A stretch of 64,000 nucleotides of DNA from UBA11891 sp965658355 (GTDB lineage Bacteria; Bacteroidota; Bacteroidia; Flavobacteriales; Flavobacteriaceae), in contig CBFHRX010000002.1 in NCBI GenBank assembly GCA_965658355.1, forward strand, positions 1 through 64,000. Direction: 5' to 3'. Below, piece by piece: positions 43,116 to 50,610 of the stretch (its first letter is position 1; each line of letters begins with the position of its first letter). Position numbers and translations under genes: made by a program. The notes under the pieces were generated by a model. It was given only the letters and a program-made list of their open reading frames with translations. It made no database searches and was not told the DNA's origin.

Positions 43116-44060
43116 ATGAAAGTCCTCCACGTAGATGAAAACCACCCTGCTTTACTATCAGGGCTAGAGGCACTGGGTTATAGCAATACCCTTGCCTATC
43201 AAACAGCACTAGAGGAATTATGGCCGGAACTAGAGCAGTATAGCGGTCTTATCATTCGTTCGCGCTTTCCTATAGACAAAGGTTTTTTGGAGCAGGCCAA
43301 ACAATTGAAATTCATTGGTCGTGTGGGAGCTGGAATGGAAAATATAGACTCCGGCTTTGCTGCAAAAAAGGGAATCACCGTCTTTGCGGCTCCTGAAGGA
43401 AATCAAAATGCAGTTGGCGAACACAGCCTAGGCCTTTTACTGGCATTATTGAATAAGCTTCGATTGGGGCATGCCTCGATACAGTCCGGAAATTGGTTGC
43501 GAGAAGCCCATAGAGGCTATGAATTAAAGGGACAAACAGTAGGTATTGTAGGCTATGGATACATGGGGAAATCCTTTGCTGAAAAACTTCAAAGCATGGG
43601 AGTACGAGTGCTTTGCACGGATCTAAAACCTAATAAGGGCGATGCTTTTGCGCAACAAGTACCGCTAAAAGTTCTCCAGGAAGAGGCAAGCGTGATAAGC
43701 CTGCATACAGATTTAAATCCAACGACAAAACCCTTAGTGGATACTGCCTTTATAAAGGCCTTTAAAAACCCTTTTTGGCTGCTCAATACCGCTAGAGGAA
43801 GCGCCGTTAACACCGAAGCTTTGGTAAATGGACTTCAATCCGGGGCTGTTTTAGGAGCTGCTTTGGATGTCTTAGAATACGAATCGAGCTCATTTCACTC
43901 TATTTTTAATTCTGATACTCGCCCTCCTGCCCTCGAATACCTCCTTACAGCTGACAATGTCATTCTAAGTCCTCATGTGGGGGGTTGGACGGTCGAAAGT
44001 CATGAACGTCTGGCCACAACTTTGGTAGAAAAAATTAAATATCACTTTCACAAAGACTAA
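43116..44060 (+). CDS. D-isomer-specific 2-hydroxyacid dehydrogenase
   Basis: A 314-residue NAD-dependent dehydrogenase. The nucleotide motif is VGIVGYGYMGKSFAEKL; LIIRSRFPIDKGFLEQAKQL and FIGRVGAGMENIDSGFAAKK are family landmarks; the catalytic triad is Arg in LLNTARGSAVNTEAL, Glu in the ALDVLEYE region, and His in SPHVGGWTVES. Substrate cannot be fixed; 3-phosphoglycerate dehydrogenase-like or another hydroxyacid is possible. It lacks the ACT domain of long SerA. It starts 3 bases after mgtE. Confidence 0.88.
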   Translation: MKVLHVDENHPALLSGLEALGYSNTLAYQTALEELWPELEQYSGLIIRSRFPIDKGFLEQAKQLKFIGRVGAGMENIDSGFAAKKGITVFAAPEGNQNAVGEHSLGLLLALLNKLRLGHASIQSGNWLREAHRGYELKGQTVGIVGYGYMGKSFAEKLQSMGVRVLCTDLKPNKGDAFAQQVPLKVLQEEASVISLHTDLNPTTKPLVDTAFIKAFKNPFWLLNTARGSAVNTEALVNGLQSGAVLGAALDVLEYESSSFHSIFNSDTRPPALEYLLTADNVILSPHVGGWTVESHERLATTLVEKIKYHFHKD

Positions 44061-44063
44061 AAG

Positions 44064-44483
44064 ATGAAAAAAATACTAATCTTATGTACTGGCAACTCTT
44101 GTAGAAGTCAAATTGCTCATGGGATATTGGCACACAACACACAAGGAGTGGCAGAAATCTATTCCGCAGGAATTGAAACACATGGGGTAAACCCGAAAGC
44201 AATTGCGACACTTGATGAAATAGGAATCGATATTTCGAATCACAGTTCCAACTTGGTTGATGAATATTTTAATATCGATTTTGACTTTATCATTACCGTC
44301 TGTGATCACGCGGCAGAAAACTGCCCTGTTTTTCCCTCCAAAACAGCCAAACGCCTGCATCATAACTTTACAGACCCAAGCAAACTTATTGGGACAGAAG
44401 AGGAAATTAAAACCGCTTTTCGAAAAACAAGGGAGGAAATAGAAGCGTATTGTAACGCCTTTATCAAGGAGCAGTTGGGCTAA
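44064..44483 (+). CDS. arsC: Thioredoxin-type arsenate reductase (LMW-PTP fold)
   Basis: A 139-residue member of the low-molecular-weight phosphatase fold. The P-loop LCTGNSCRSQIAHG gives Cys8-x5-Arg14, and VCDHAAENCPVF supplies the further Cys pair used by thioredoxin-coupled arsenate reductases. The reaction would be arsenate to arsenite, with arsenite export elsewhere; no ars regulator or pump is adjacent. A phosphatase role cannot be excluded. It is the last gene of the ribF run and overlaps the convergent aspartate kinase by 20 bases. Confidence 0.85.
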   Translation: MKKILILCTGNSCRSQIAHGILAHNTQGVAEIYSAGIETHGVNPKAIATLDEIGIDISNHSSNLVDEYFNIDFDFIITVCDHAAENCPVFPSKTAKRLHHNFTDPSKLIGTEEEIKTAFRKTREEIEAYCNAFIKEQLG

Positions 44484-45732
44484 GCGCTATAAATTGAATC
44501 GTTTCTTGCGTCCGTTGCTCCAAAAGAATTTTCTTGCCGTTATTTTTGATGCGATCTATCGCATTCTGATCAAAATGACGAATGGTATACAAACGAACAT
44601 CATTATGTGCTGTTACCTTAAATGTAGATTCCAATTCTTTTAGCAGTTCTTCCAAACGATTGTATTTGTCTTGAATACAGACTGAAAAACTAATCGCTGA
44701 ATTCTGAATCAGCTCCACACGCATTTGATAGTGGTGCAAAAGCCCAAATACCTTGCTGATATTATCTTCTACTATAAAGGAAAAATCAAGAGAAGACAAT
44801 CGCAACAACACCAATTCTTTTTTGAGTATAAAACAGGGGAGCTTGGGCACTAGAGTCTGTCCCTTAGACACTGCTGTTCCGGCATTCTCTGGATTTAAAA
44901 AGGATTTGACATACAAAGGGATTTCTTTTCGTTGAAGGGGTTGTAATGTTTTAGGATGAATGACGGAAGCCCCATAAAAAGCAAGTTCTATGGCCTCTCG
45001 GTAAGAGATTTGGTGCAGTAATTGAGTATTGTCAAATACTCTAGGATCTGCATTTAGTACACCTGGAACATCTTTCCATATGGTAACAGATTCTGCACTT
45101 AAAGCATAGGCATATATGGCAGCGGTATAATCTGAACCTTCACGCCCTAGAGTGGTTGTAAAATTATTGGCATCACTCCCAATAAAACCTTGTGTCATGA
45201 AAACACCAGTCCCCTTCACTTGCTTTTGAATCTCCGTTTTTGTTTGTTCCCAATCCAAATCAGCACCCCGGTAATAGTCATTCGTTTTAATAGCTGTTCG
45301 GGCATCTAGCCATTGAACAGCAAGCCCATCAGCATTTAAGTAGGACGCGATAATAGTGGTGGATAGCAATTCACCAAAGCTCACTACTTGGTCATACACA
45401 AAACTTCGACTGGGTGACTTATTGCTGTTTAAAAAAACTTTTAACTCTTCTATTAGGTCCAGGATCTGGTTTTTAACAGGACCTGCTTCGCTACTAAAAA
45501 GAGAATTGATGATGTCAAAATGAAACGCTTGTATAGTCGTTAAATGCCCAGCTAAAGCTTCTTTATCATCAAAATAAGCAATCACAACCGCTTCTAATGC
45601 ATTGGTCATTTTGCCCATAGCAGAAACGACTATCAGCGTGTTTTCGGCTCCTTGTTGTAGGAGTACCTTTTTTAGATTGCGAACGCCTTCAGCATCTTTT
45701 ACCGAGGCCCCTCCAAACTTAAATACTTTCAT
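44464..45732 (-). CDS. lysC: Aspartate kinase
   Basis: First step of Lys, Thr, Met and diaminopimelate synthesis. The 422-residue monofunctional enzyme starts MKVFKFGGASVKDAEGVRNL; TLGREGSDYTAAIYAYAL and TIWKDVPGVLNADPRVF are the kinase landmarks. The C-terminal 130 residues look like ACT regulatory units but are divergent, so feedback control is uncertain. It follows a GNAT gene by 9 bases. Confidence 0.94.
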   Translation of the reverse strand: MKVFKFGGASVKDAEGVRNLKKVLLQQGAENTLIVVSAMGKMTNALEAVVIAYFDDKEALAGHLTTIQAFHFDIINSLFSSEAGPVKNQILDLIEELKVFLNSNKSPSRSFVYDQVVSFGELLSTTIIASYLNADGLAVQWLDARTAIKTNDYYRGADLDWEQTKTEIQKQVKGTGVFMTQGFIGSDANNFTTTLGREGSDYTAAIYAYALSAESVTIWKDVPGVLNADPRVFDNTQLLHQISYREAIELAFYGASVIHPKTLQPLQRKEIPLYVKSFLNPENAGTAVSKGQTLVPKLPCFILKKELVLLRLSSLDFSFIVEDNISKVFGLLHHYQMRVELIQNSAISFSVCIQDKYNRLEELLKELESTFKVTAHNDVRLYTIRHFDQNAIDRIKNNGKKILLEQRTQETIQFIALSPTAP

Positions 45733-45741
45733 TTTGGGTCT

Positions 45742-46227
45742 TTATTTTCTTTTTCTTTTCCTATAATCTGCCATGGCTTCACGGTCCATTTGTACTGTAT
45801 TCCAATCCTCTAAAACAGTAGCACCACTATTTTTATAAAATTCTACAGCAGGGGTATTCCAATCCAATACAACCCATTCAATACGATTGACCTCAGAGGC
45901 GTATGCCTTTTCAATAAAAGAATGGTACAAGGCAGTTCCAATGCCTTTTCCTTTGTGTTCCTCAGTTACGATCAAGTCTTCTAGATGAAAAGTCGGCCCT
46001 TTCCAAGTAGAATAGCGTGGGTAATACAGTGCCATTCCAACTACGACATCCTCTAATTCTGCAACCAAACATTGGAACAAAGGGGTGCTTCCAAAACCGT
46101 GCAACTCGATATCCTTCTGTGTAACGATTACTGCCTCAGGCTCTTTTTCAAAAACGGCCAGCTCTTGAATCAACCTCAAAATAGCAGCTGCATCTTCTTG
46201 GGTAGCCTCTCGAATGTGATAGTCCAT
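45742..46227 (-). CDS. GNAT N-acetyltransferase, diamine/thialysine type
   Basis: A 161-residue acetyltransferase. IREATQEDAAAILRLIQELA opens the fold; LEDLIVTEEHKGKGIGTALYHSF is the acetyl-CoA binding motif A; VVLDWNTPAVEFYKNSGA is motif B in the form seen in spermidine/spermine and thialysine acetyltransferases. The amine substrate is inferred only from this resemblance. It probably shares a transcript with lysC downstream. Confidence 0.85.
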   Translation of the reverse strand: MDYHIREATQEDAAAILRLIQELAVFEKEPEAVIVTQKDIELHGFGSTPLFQCLVAELEDVVVGMALYYPRYSTWKGPTFHLEDLIVTEEHKGKGIGTALYHSFIEKAYASEVNRIEWVVLDWNTPAVEFYKNSGATVLEDWNTVQMDREAMADYRKRKRK

Positions 46228-46244
46228 TTCTCTAAATTGATGCC

Positions 46245-46252
46245 CAAAAATA
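46245..46252 (-). promoter_or_regulatory. Probable -7 box of the GNAT-lysC promoter
   Basis: Minus strand TATTTTTG, an exact TAnnTTTG match, 17 bases before the GNAT ATG. No clear TTG at -33. Confidence 0.4.
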
Positions 46253-46319
46253 GCACAAACAAATTGTAAGCTGGCTTTTAGACATTGGATTCTAACATAT
46301 TATAGAAGTGTCGTTAGAT

Positions 46320-47102
46320 TCATTTAAGGGCATCCAGCCATTCGAGAAAAATCGCTGAAAATTGTGTTGGATTTTCAGCATGTAAAAAGTGACCCGCTTT
46401 GGGAACGTCCGCAATGGTATAGTTGGAAAAATGGTGCTGAATTAAAAGCGCGTCATGTGGAAGTATGTAAGAAGAGGTTTCACCTCTTAGGAATAAGGTC
46501 GGCAAAGGACACTTAAAATCAAGCGGCAAGGCTTCCCCAATTGCTGGTCCTGCCTCTTTTAGTACCTCAATATTTACTCGCAAGCCCAATTTTTTCCCCG
46601 GGGTTACCCAATATACGTTTTTAAGTAAAAACTGTCGAAAAGCCCAATCTGGAACATGATGAGCTAAAACTTCCTCGGCCTCTTTTCGGGTATTGAGCAC
46701 ATTAAAATCCAAGGCTGCCATCCCCTTTAAGATTGCCTGATGATGAGGGGGGTATTCTTTAGGAGCGATGTCTGCTACTACTAAACCCTTTACTTTTTCA
46801 GGCTGCTGACAAGCCCAATACATCGCTGTTTTACCTCCCATAGAATGTCCCAAAACATAGCATTCATTCAAATTATGGTGGGTAGTATACCGCTGCAAAT
46901 CGGCTGCATTTTCTTGGTAATTAAAGGTCTTGTCCCAAAAGCTACGGCCGTGGTTGCGATGATCGATTAAATGCACTCGAAACCCTTGCTCTGACCATTG
47001 TCGTGCCAATGTTTTCCAATTGTCACCCATCCCCAAAAACCCATGAAGAATAAGAAGATCTTTTCCGCCAGTACCGATGATATTGGAGTGTAGAATTTCC
47101 AT
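46320..47102 (-). CDS. Alpha/beta-fold hydrolase (YbfF-like esterase)
   Basis: A 260-residue hydrolase. LLILHGFLGMGDNWKTLARQ holds the oxyanion HG motif, HLIDHRNHGRS the strand-turn region, and LGHSMGGKTAMYWA the nucleophile Ser87; Asp and His are expected in the C-terminal half (the final VPKAGHFLHAENP gives the His). The substrate is unknown; relatives are carboxylesterases of broad specificity. It starts immediately after the pdxJ stop, so it is cotranscribed. Confidence 0.87.
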   Translation of the reverse strand: MEILHSNIIGTGGKDLLILHGFLGMGDNWKTLARQWSEQGFRVHLIDHRNHGRSFWDKTFNYQENAADLQRYTTHHNLNECYVLGHSMGGKTAMYWACQQPEKVKGLVVADIAPKEYPPHHQAILKGMAALDFNVLNTRKEAEEVLAHHVPDWAFRQFLLKNVYWVTPGKKLGLRVNIEVLKEAGPAIGEALPLDFKCPLPTLFLRGETSSYILPHDALLIQHHFSNYTIADVPKAGHFLHAENPTQFSAIFLEWLDALK

Positions 47103-47816
47103 CTACGACAATTTTTTTAGGTAAGAGGCTAGTACGTTTTCAAAGCCCATATAAAGGGATTCACTTATCAAAGCATGCCCAATTGAGACCTCAAGCAAAC
47201 CTTCTATATTTTGAGCGAAATAACCAATATTATCCAAACTTAAGTCGTGTCCTGCATTTAGTCCCAACCCGAGCTCATTTGCTTTTTTGGCTGCTGCTTT
47301 AAAAGGAGCAATTGCCTTTTTAGGATCAGTAGGATAACCAGCAGCATAAGCTTCGGTGTAAAGTTCTATTCGATCTGTTCCTATTTCAGCAGCCCCTACG
47401 ACCATCTCCTCATCTGGATCCACAAAAATGGAGGTCCGGATACCCGCTTCTTTAAATTCACTGATGATATCCTGTAAGTGATCTTTATGGCTTATGGTGT
47501 CCCATCCTGCATTAGAAGTAAGCGCATCAGGACCATCTGGCACCAATGTAACTTGATGAGGCTGCACCTCCAAAACTAAGTCTCTAAATTTGGGATTGGG
47601 ATTGCCTTCAATATTAAACTCAGTGGTGATTAACTGTGGTAAAGAACGGGCATCAGAATAGCGAATATGCCGCTCATCGGGTCGTGGATGAATGGTAATA
47701 CCTTGAGCGCCCATTCGCTGCAAGTCAGCTGCCACTTGCATTAAATCGGGCACATTCCCACCCCTAGCGTTTCGAAGGGTGGCTATTTTGTTAATATTGA
47801 CACTCAGCTTTATCAT
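47103..47816 (-). CDS. pdxJ: Pyridoxine 5'-phosphate synthase
   Basis: Last condensation step of the deoxyxylulose-dependent vitamin B6 pathway. The 237-residue TIM barrel has KLSVNINKIATLRNARGGNVP at the start, GITIHPRPDERHIRYSD, QVTLVPDGPDALTSNAGWD, SIFVDPDEEMV, and GLGLNAGHDLSLDNI. All conserved substrate-binding blocks are present. A TAATTTTG box lies 14 bases upstream. Confidence 0.95.
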   Translation of the reverse strand: MIKLSVNINKIATLRNARGGNVPDLMQVAADLQRMGAQGITIHPRPDERHIRYSDARSLPQLITTEFNIEGNPNPKFRDLVLEVQPHQVTLVPDGPDALTSNAGWDTISHKDHLQDIISEFKEAGIRTSIFVDPDEEMVVGAAEIGTDRIELYTEAYAAGYPTDPKKAIAPFKAAAKKANELGLGLNAGHDLSLDNIGYFAQNIEGLLEVSIGHALISESLYMGFENVLASYLKKLS

Positions 47817-48154
47817 AGCGCGATTTTTTTCAAAATTACAACTTCTCAGTCATTTCCTCTACCCTTCTTACAAGCGTTTCAACCGGTTCTTTTCTGTCTA
47901 CCAACTGAATTTCTTTCCCATAAAAAACAGTTATTTTTGGGCGTTGTATTGATACATTGGAAGTTATCAACCTCCTACTGTACTGATGGAGATAAACTTT
48001 GGTTATGGAAAATATCAGTCCAAACTATTCAACTACACTGCAACTCTCTTGTTTCTTTGTACTTTTACCCTATGAAACAAATCAAAATCTACAGAATCCC
48101 CAAGAACCATAGAATTGGTGAATTTCATATAATAGAAAAAACCCCTTTAAAAAG
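47817..48154. other. 338-base divergent gap with a possible gene remnant and a short upstream ORF
   Basis: Between pdxJ and nadK. The plus strand holds a 28-codon reading frame at 48072-48158 whose stop overlaps the nadK ATG. The minus strand holds an open stretch ending at 47836 with protein-like text (RPKITVFYGKEIQLVDRKEP, then a charged helical end) but no good start. In relatives I would expect a CBS-domain gene near nadK and pdxJ; none is here. Confidence 0.4.
47831..47838 (-). promoter_or_regulatory. Probable -7 box of the pdxJ promoter
   Basis: Minus strand TAATTTTG matches TAnnTTTG, 14 bases before the pdxJ ATG. No clear -33 TTG. Confidence 0.4.
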
Positions 48155-48158
48155 ATGA
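48072..48158 (+). CDS. Possible 28-residue peptide coupled to nadK
   Basis: A short ATG-initiated frame with the sequence MKQIKIYRIPKNHRIGEFHI continuing to TPLKR. The stop codon overlaps the nadK start as ATGA, the usual form of translational coupling, and Lys/Ile/Arg content looks coding. It is too short to assign. It may be a leader peptide, or the relic of a gene that once stood between pdxJ and nadK. Confidence 0.3.
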   Translation: MKQIKIYRIPKNHRIGEFHIIEKTPLKR

Positions 48159-49036
48159 AAATTGCACTCTTTTGCGCCTACAATCAAGCTGTTACAGAAG
48201 AATATGCACAAACAATTCATCAGCTTGTCCTTGATAAAGGGCATGCCGTAAGTGTTGATCTTCGTCTCAAAAAATCCTTTGAAGCAGCAGGACGGGCTGC
48301 TGACTACTTTGACAGCAGCCAAGACAGTGCCGTTCACTTTGACGCTCTCTTCTCTATTGGTGGTGATGGAACTTTACTTCGCTCCATTCCCTTTGTGCAC
48401 GACAGTGGAATTCCAATATTAGGAATTAATACGGGTCGATTGGGGTTTTTGACCTCGCTGCAAAAAGAATCTCTAGAAAAAGGCTTGGATCACTTTTTTA
48501 AAGGGCAGTATACCAGTATCCAAAGGAGTTTAATACAAGTGAATACTTCTATAGAAATTGAAGCCATACAAGAATTTGGGTACGCCTTGAACGAGGTGAC
48601 CTTAATCCGGAAAAATGCTACTTCCATGCTCAATATAGAAGCCCAATTAAACGGGAAAGAATTAACCACCTATTGGTCCGATGGCTTGATTGTATCTACT
48701 CCCACCGGTTCCACAGGGTATTCTCTGAGTAATGGAGGACCGATATTAAGCCCTGAAACCAATAGTTTTGTCATCAGTCCGATTGCACCACACAACATAA
48801 ACATGCGCCCCTTAGTAGTTCCTGATACTGACGAAATTAGCATCCTTGTAAAAGGTCGAGGCACCCATCATTTACTCTCTATGGATGCCCGCTCACTAAG
48901 CCTCCCCATGGATACCGAAATACGCCTCCGAAAAGCCCCCTTTCAAATTCAAACAATTGAAATTCAAGGAGACGATTTTTTCCAAACCTTACGCAACAAA
49001 CTTTTCTGGGGTCACGACACCCGAAACAGACAATAA
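48155..49036 (+). CDS. nadK: NAD kinase
   Basis: Phosphorylates NAD to NADP. The 293-residue protein has the signature SIGGDGTLLRSIPFV with GGDGT at 69-73, GIPILGINTGRLGFLT, the NEVTLIRK and conserved catalytic block YWSDGLIVSTPTGSTGYSLS, and later SPIAPHNINMRPLVVPD. It leads a plus-strand block with DUF6089, uppS, bamA and two ompH genes, a standard flavobacterial arrangement. Confidence 0.95.
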   Translation: MKIALFCAYNQAVTEEYAQTIHQLVLDKGHAVSVDLRLKKSFEAAGRAADYFDSSQDSAVHFDALFSIGGDGTLLRSIPFVHDSGIPILGINTGRLGFLTSLQKESLEKGLDHFFKGQYTSIQRSLIQVNTSIEIEAIQEFGYALNEVTLIRKNATSMLNIEAQLNGKELTTYWSDGLIVSTPTGSTGYSLSNGGPILSPETNSFVISPIAPHNINMRPLVVPDTDEISILVKGRGTHHLLSMDARSLSLPMDTEIRLRKAPFQIQTIEIQGDDFFQTLRNKLFWGHDTRNRQ

Positions 49037-49090
49037 TTAAGTTGTTTCACAGTTAATTAAGTAAGATAAATTGTTTCGGGCTTGGAAAGA

Positions 49091-49795
49091 ATGACCCCAC
49101 TTAAGTGCCTTAAGATTGGATGGCTATTAATTGTATTGATGCCATCCCAACTTTCTTTTGGTCAATACCACGAAGTCGGCGCTTTTATTGGAGCTAGTAA
49201 CTATAGAGGGGACGTAGGCGCATCCTATTTGGTCTACCCCAATAATCCCGCTTTTGGAATTGTCTACAAATGGAATATGACAACACGCTATTCCCTTCGA
49301 TTTAGTGCGATAAACTCAACCCTTTTGGGTAGCGATTATAAGGCCAATGATTTGAGCCGTTTTGGAAGAGCCTATCGTTTTGAAAATAATATTACCGAAA
49401 TAAGCCTGGGGACCGAGATCAATTTTGTCGATTTTAATCTGCATACAGGTCAAGCCGATTTTTCTCCCTATTTATATTTGGGGCTTAGCTATGTTGATTA
49501 TACCCTTTTTTATTTTAATGGTCCTATCCCCGCAGACCAGATTGAGTATGATGGGGAGCAGAAGATTGCCATCCCTATCGTAGTGGGCTTTAAAACAAAC
49601 CCAAGCCCCTTGATGGTATTGGGTTTTGAAATTGGTCTCCGCTATGCGCTCACGGACAACCTAGATGGCAGTATGCCAATCGAAGAGTTTGATTTTGCTC
49701 GTTTTGGGGACTCTAATAATAATGACTGGTATATTTTTTCTGGCTTGACAATTTCATTTACCTTTGGCGACTTACCGTGTTATTGTAAAGAATAG
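49091..49795 (+). CDS. DUF6089 outer-membrane protein
   Basis: A 234-residue beta-rich protein with a signal peptide ending SFGQ. I use the ATG at 49091; a TTG three codons earlier is the other choice. After YHEVGAFIGASNYRGDVG come alternating strands with aromatic girdles (YLGLSYVDYTLFYF, LGFEIGLRYALTDNL) and the terminal strand FSGLTISFTFGDLP, as in small eight-strand barrels. DUF6089 proteins sit between nadK and uppS in many flavobacteria. Function unknown; an envelope role is inferred from context. Confidence 0.85.
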   Translation: MTPLKCLKIGWLLIVLMPSQLSFGQYHEVGAFIGASNYRGDVGASYLVYPNNPAFGIVYKWNMTTRYSLRFSAINSTLLGSDYKANDLSRFGRAYRFENNITEISLGTEINFVDFNLHTGQADFSPYLYLGLSYVDYTLFYFNGPIPADQIEYDGEQKIAIPIVVGFKTNPSPLMVLGFEIGLRYALTDNLDGSMPIEEFDFARFGDSNNNDWYIFSGLTISFTFGDLPCYCKE

Positions 49796-49872
49796 AGATG
49801 ATACCACCCTTGTTATACACTGACCAAATACTATTTCACGCTGTGATAATCAAGAAACTATAAGGTATACAG

Positions 49873-50610
49873 ATGAAAAGCGAATTGGACCCTACTAAAC
49901 TACCCAAACATGTTGCCATTATTATGGATGGAAACGGGCGTTGGGCAACTAGTAAAGGGAAAAACCGACTTTTTGGACATAAAAATGGTATCAAATCAGT
50001 ACGAGCCGTTATCGAGGAATCAGCGCGTTTGGGTATTAAGCATCTTACCTTATATGCCTTTTCCACTGAAAATTGGAACCGCCCACAAGAGGAAATTGGA
50101 ATCTTGATGCGCTTGCTTTTGCAATCGCTTCGGAACGAACTGGAAAAACTTCTAGAAAACAATATTAAGCTCCAAGCTATCGGAAATATTGAAAAATTAC
50201 CCCAAAGCGTTCAAGATGAGTTGCTACAGGTAATTGATAAAACAAACTCCAATAGTGAAATGACGTTAACACTTGCTCTGAGCTATGGTGCGCGGGATGA
50301 ACTCGTCGCTATGACTAAAAAAATAAGTCAACTCGTTAAAAATAACTTAATATCACCTGAAAACATTGATGAATCGGTCATAAATGAACATCTTTACACG
50401 CAAAAATTACCCGATGTAGATTTATTGATTCGCACAAGCGGTGAACAACGAATTAGTAATTTCCTACTCTGGCAAATAGCATATGCTGAATTGTATTTTA
50501 CAGATGTCTTATGGCCCGATTTTAGAGAGCAAAACCTAATTGAAGCTCTATTGAGCTACCAGCATCGCGAAAGAAGATTTGGTCAAACAAGCGCACAAAT
50601 TAATGCATAG
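49873..50610 (+). CDS. uppS: Isoprenyl transferase (undecaprenyl diphosphate synthase)
   Basis: Makes the C55 lipid carrier for peptidoglycan and O-glycans. The 245-residue cis-prenyltransferase has AIIMDGNGRWATSKGKNR with the catalytic Asp19, GHKNGIKSVR, LTLYAFSTENWNRP, and the late DLLIRTSGEQRISNFLLWQI and ELYFTDVLWPDF. It overlaps bamA by 8 bases. Confidence 0.96.
   Translation: MKSELDPTKLPKHVAIIMDGNGRWATSKGKNRLFGHKNGIKSVRAVIEESARLGIKHLTLYAFSTENWNRPQEEIGILMRLLLQSLRNELEKLLENNIKLQAIGNIEKLPQSVQDELLQVIDKTNSNSEMTLTLALSYGARDELVAMTKKISQLVKNNLISPENIDESVINEHLYTQKLPDVDLLIRTSGEQRISNFLLWQIAYAELYFTDVLWPDFREQNLIEALLSYQHRERRFGQTSAQINA

Noticed and set aside
44064..44483. Arsenic resistance operon
   Set aside because: Only the reductase is present; neighbours are mgtE, a dehydrogenase and lysC, with no pump or regulator.
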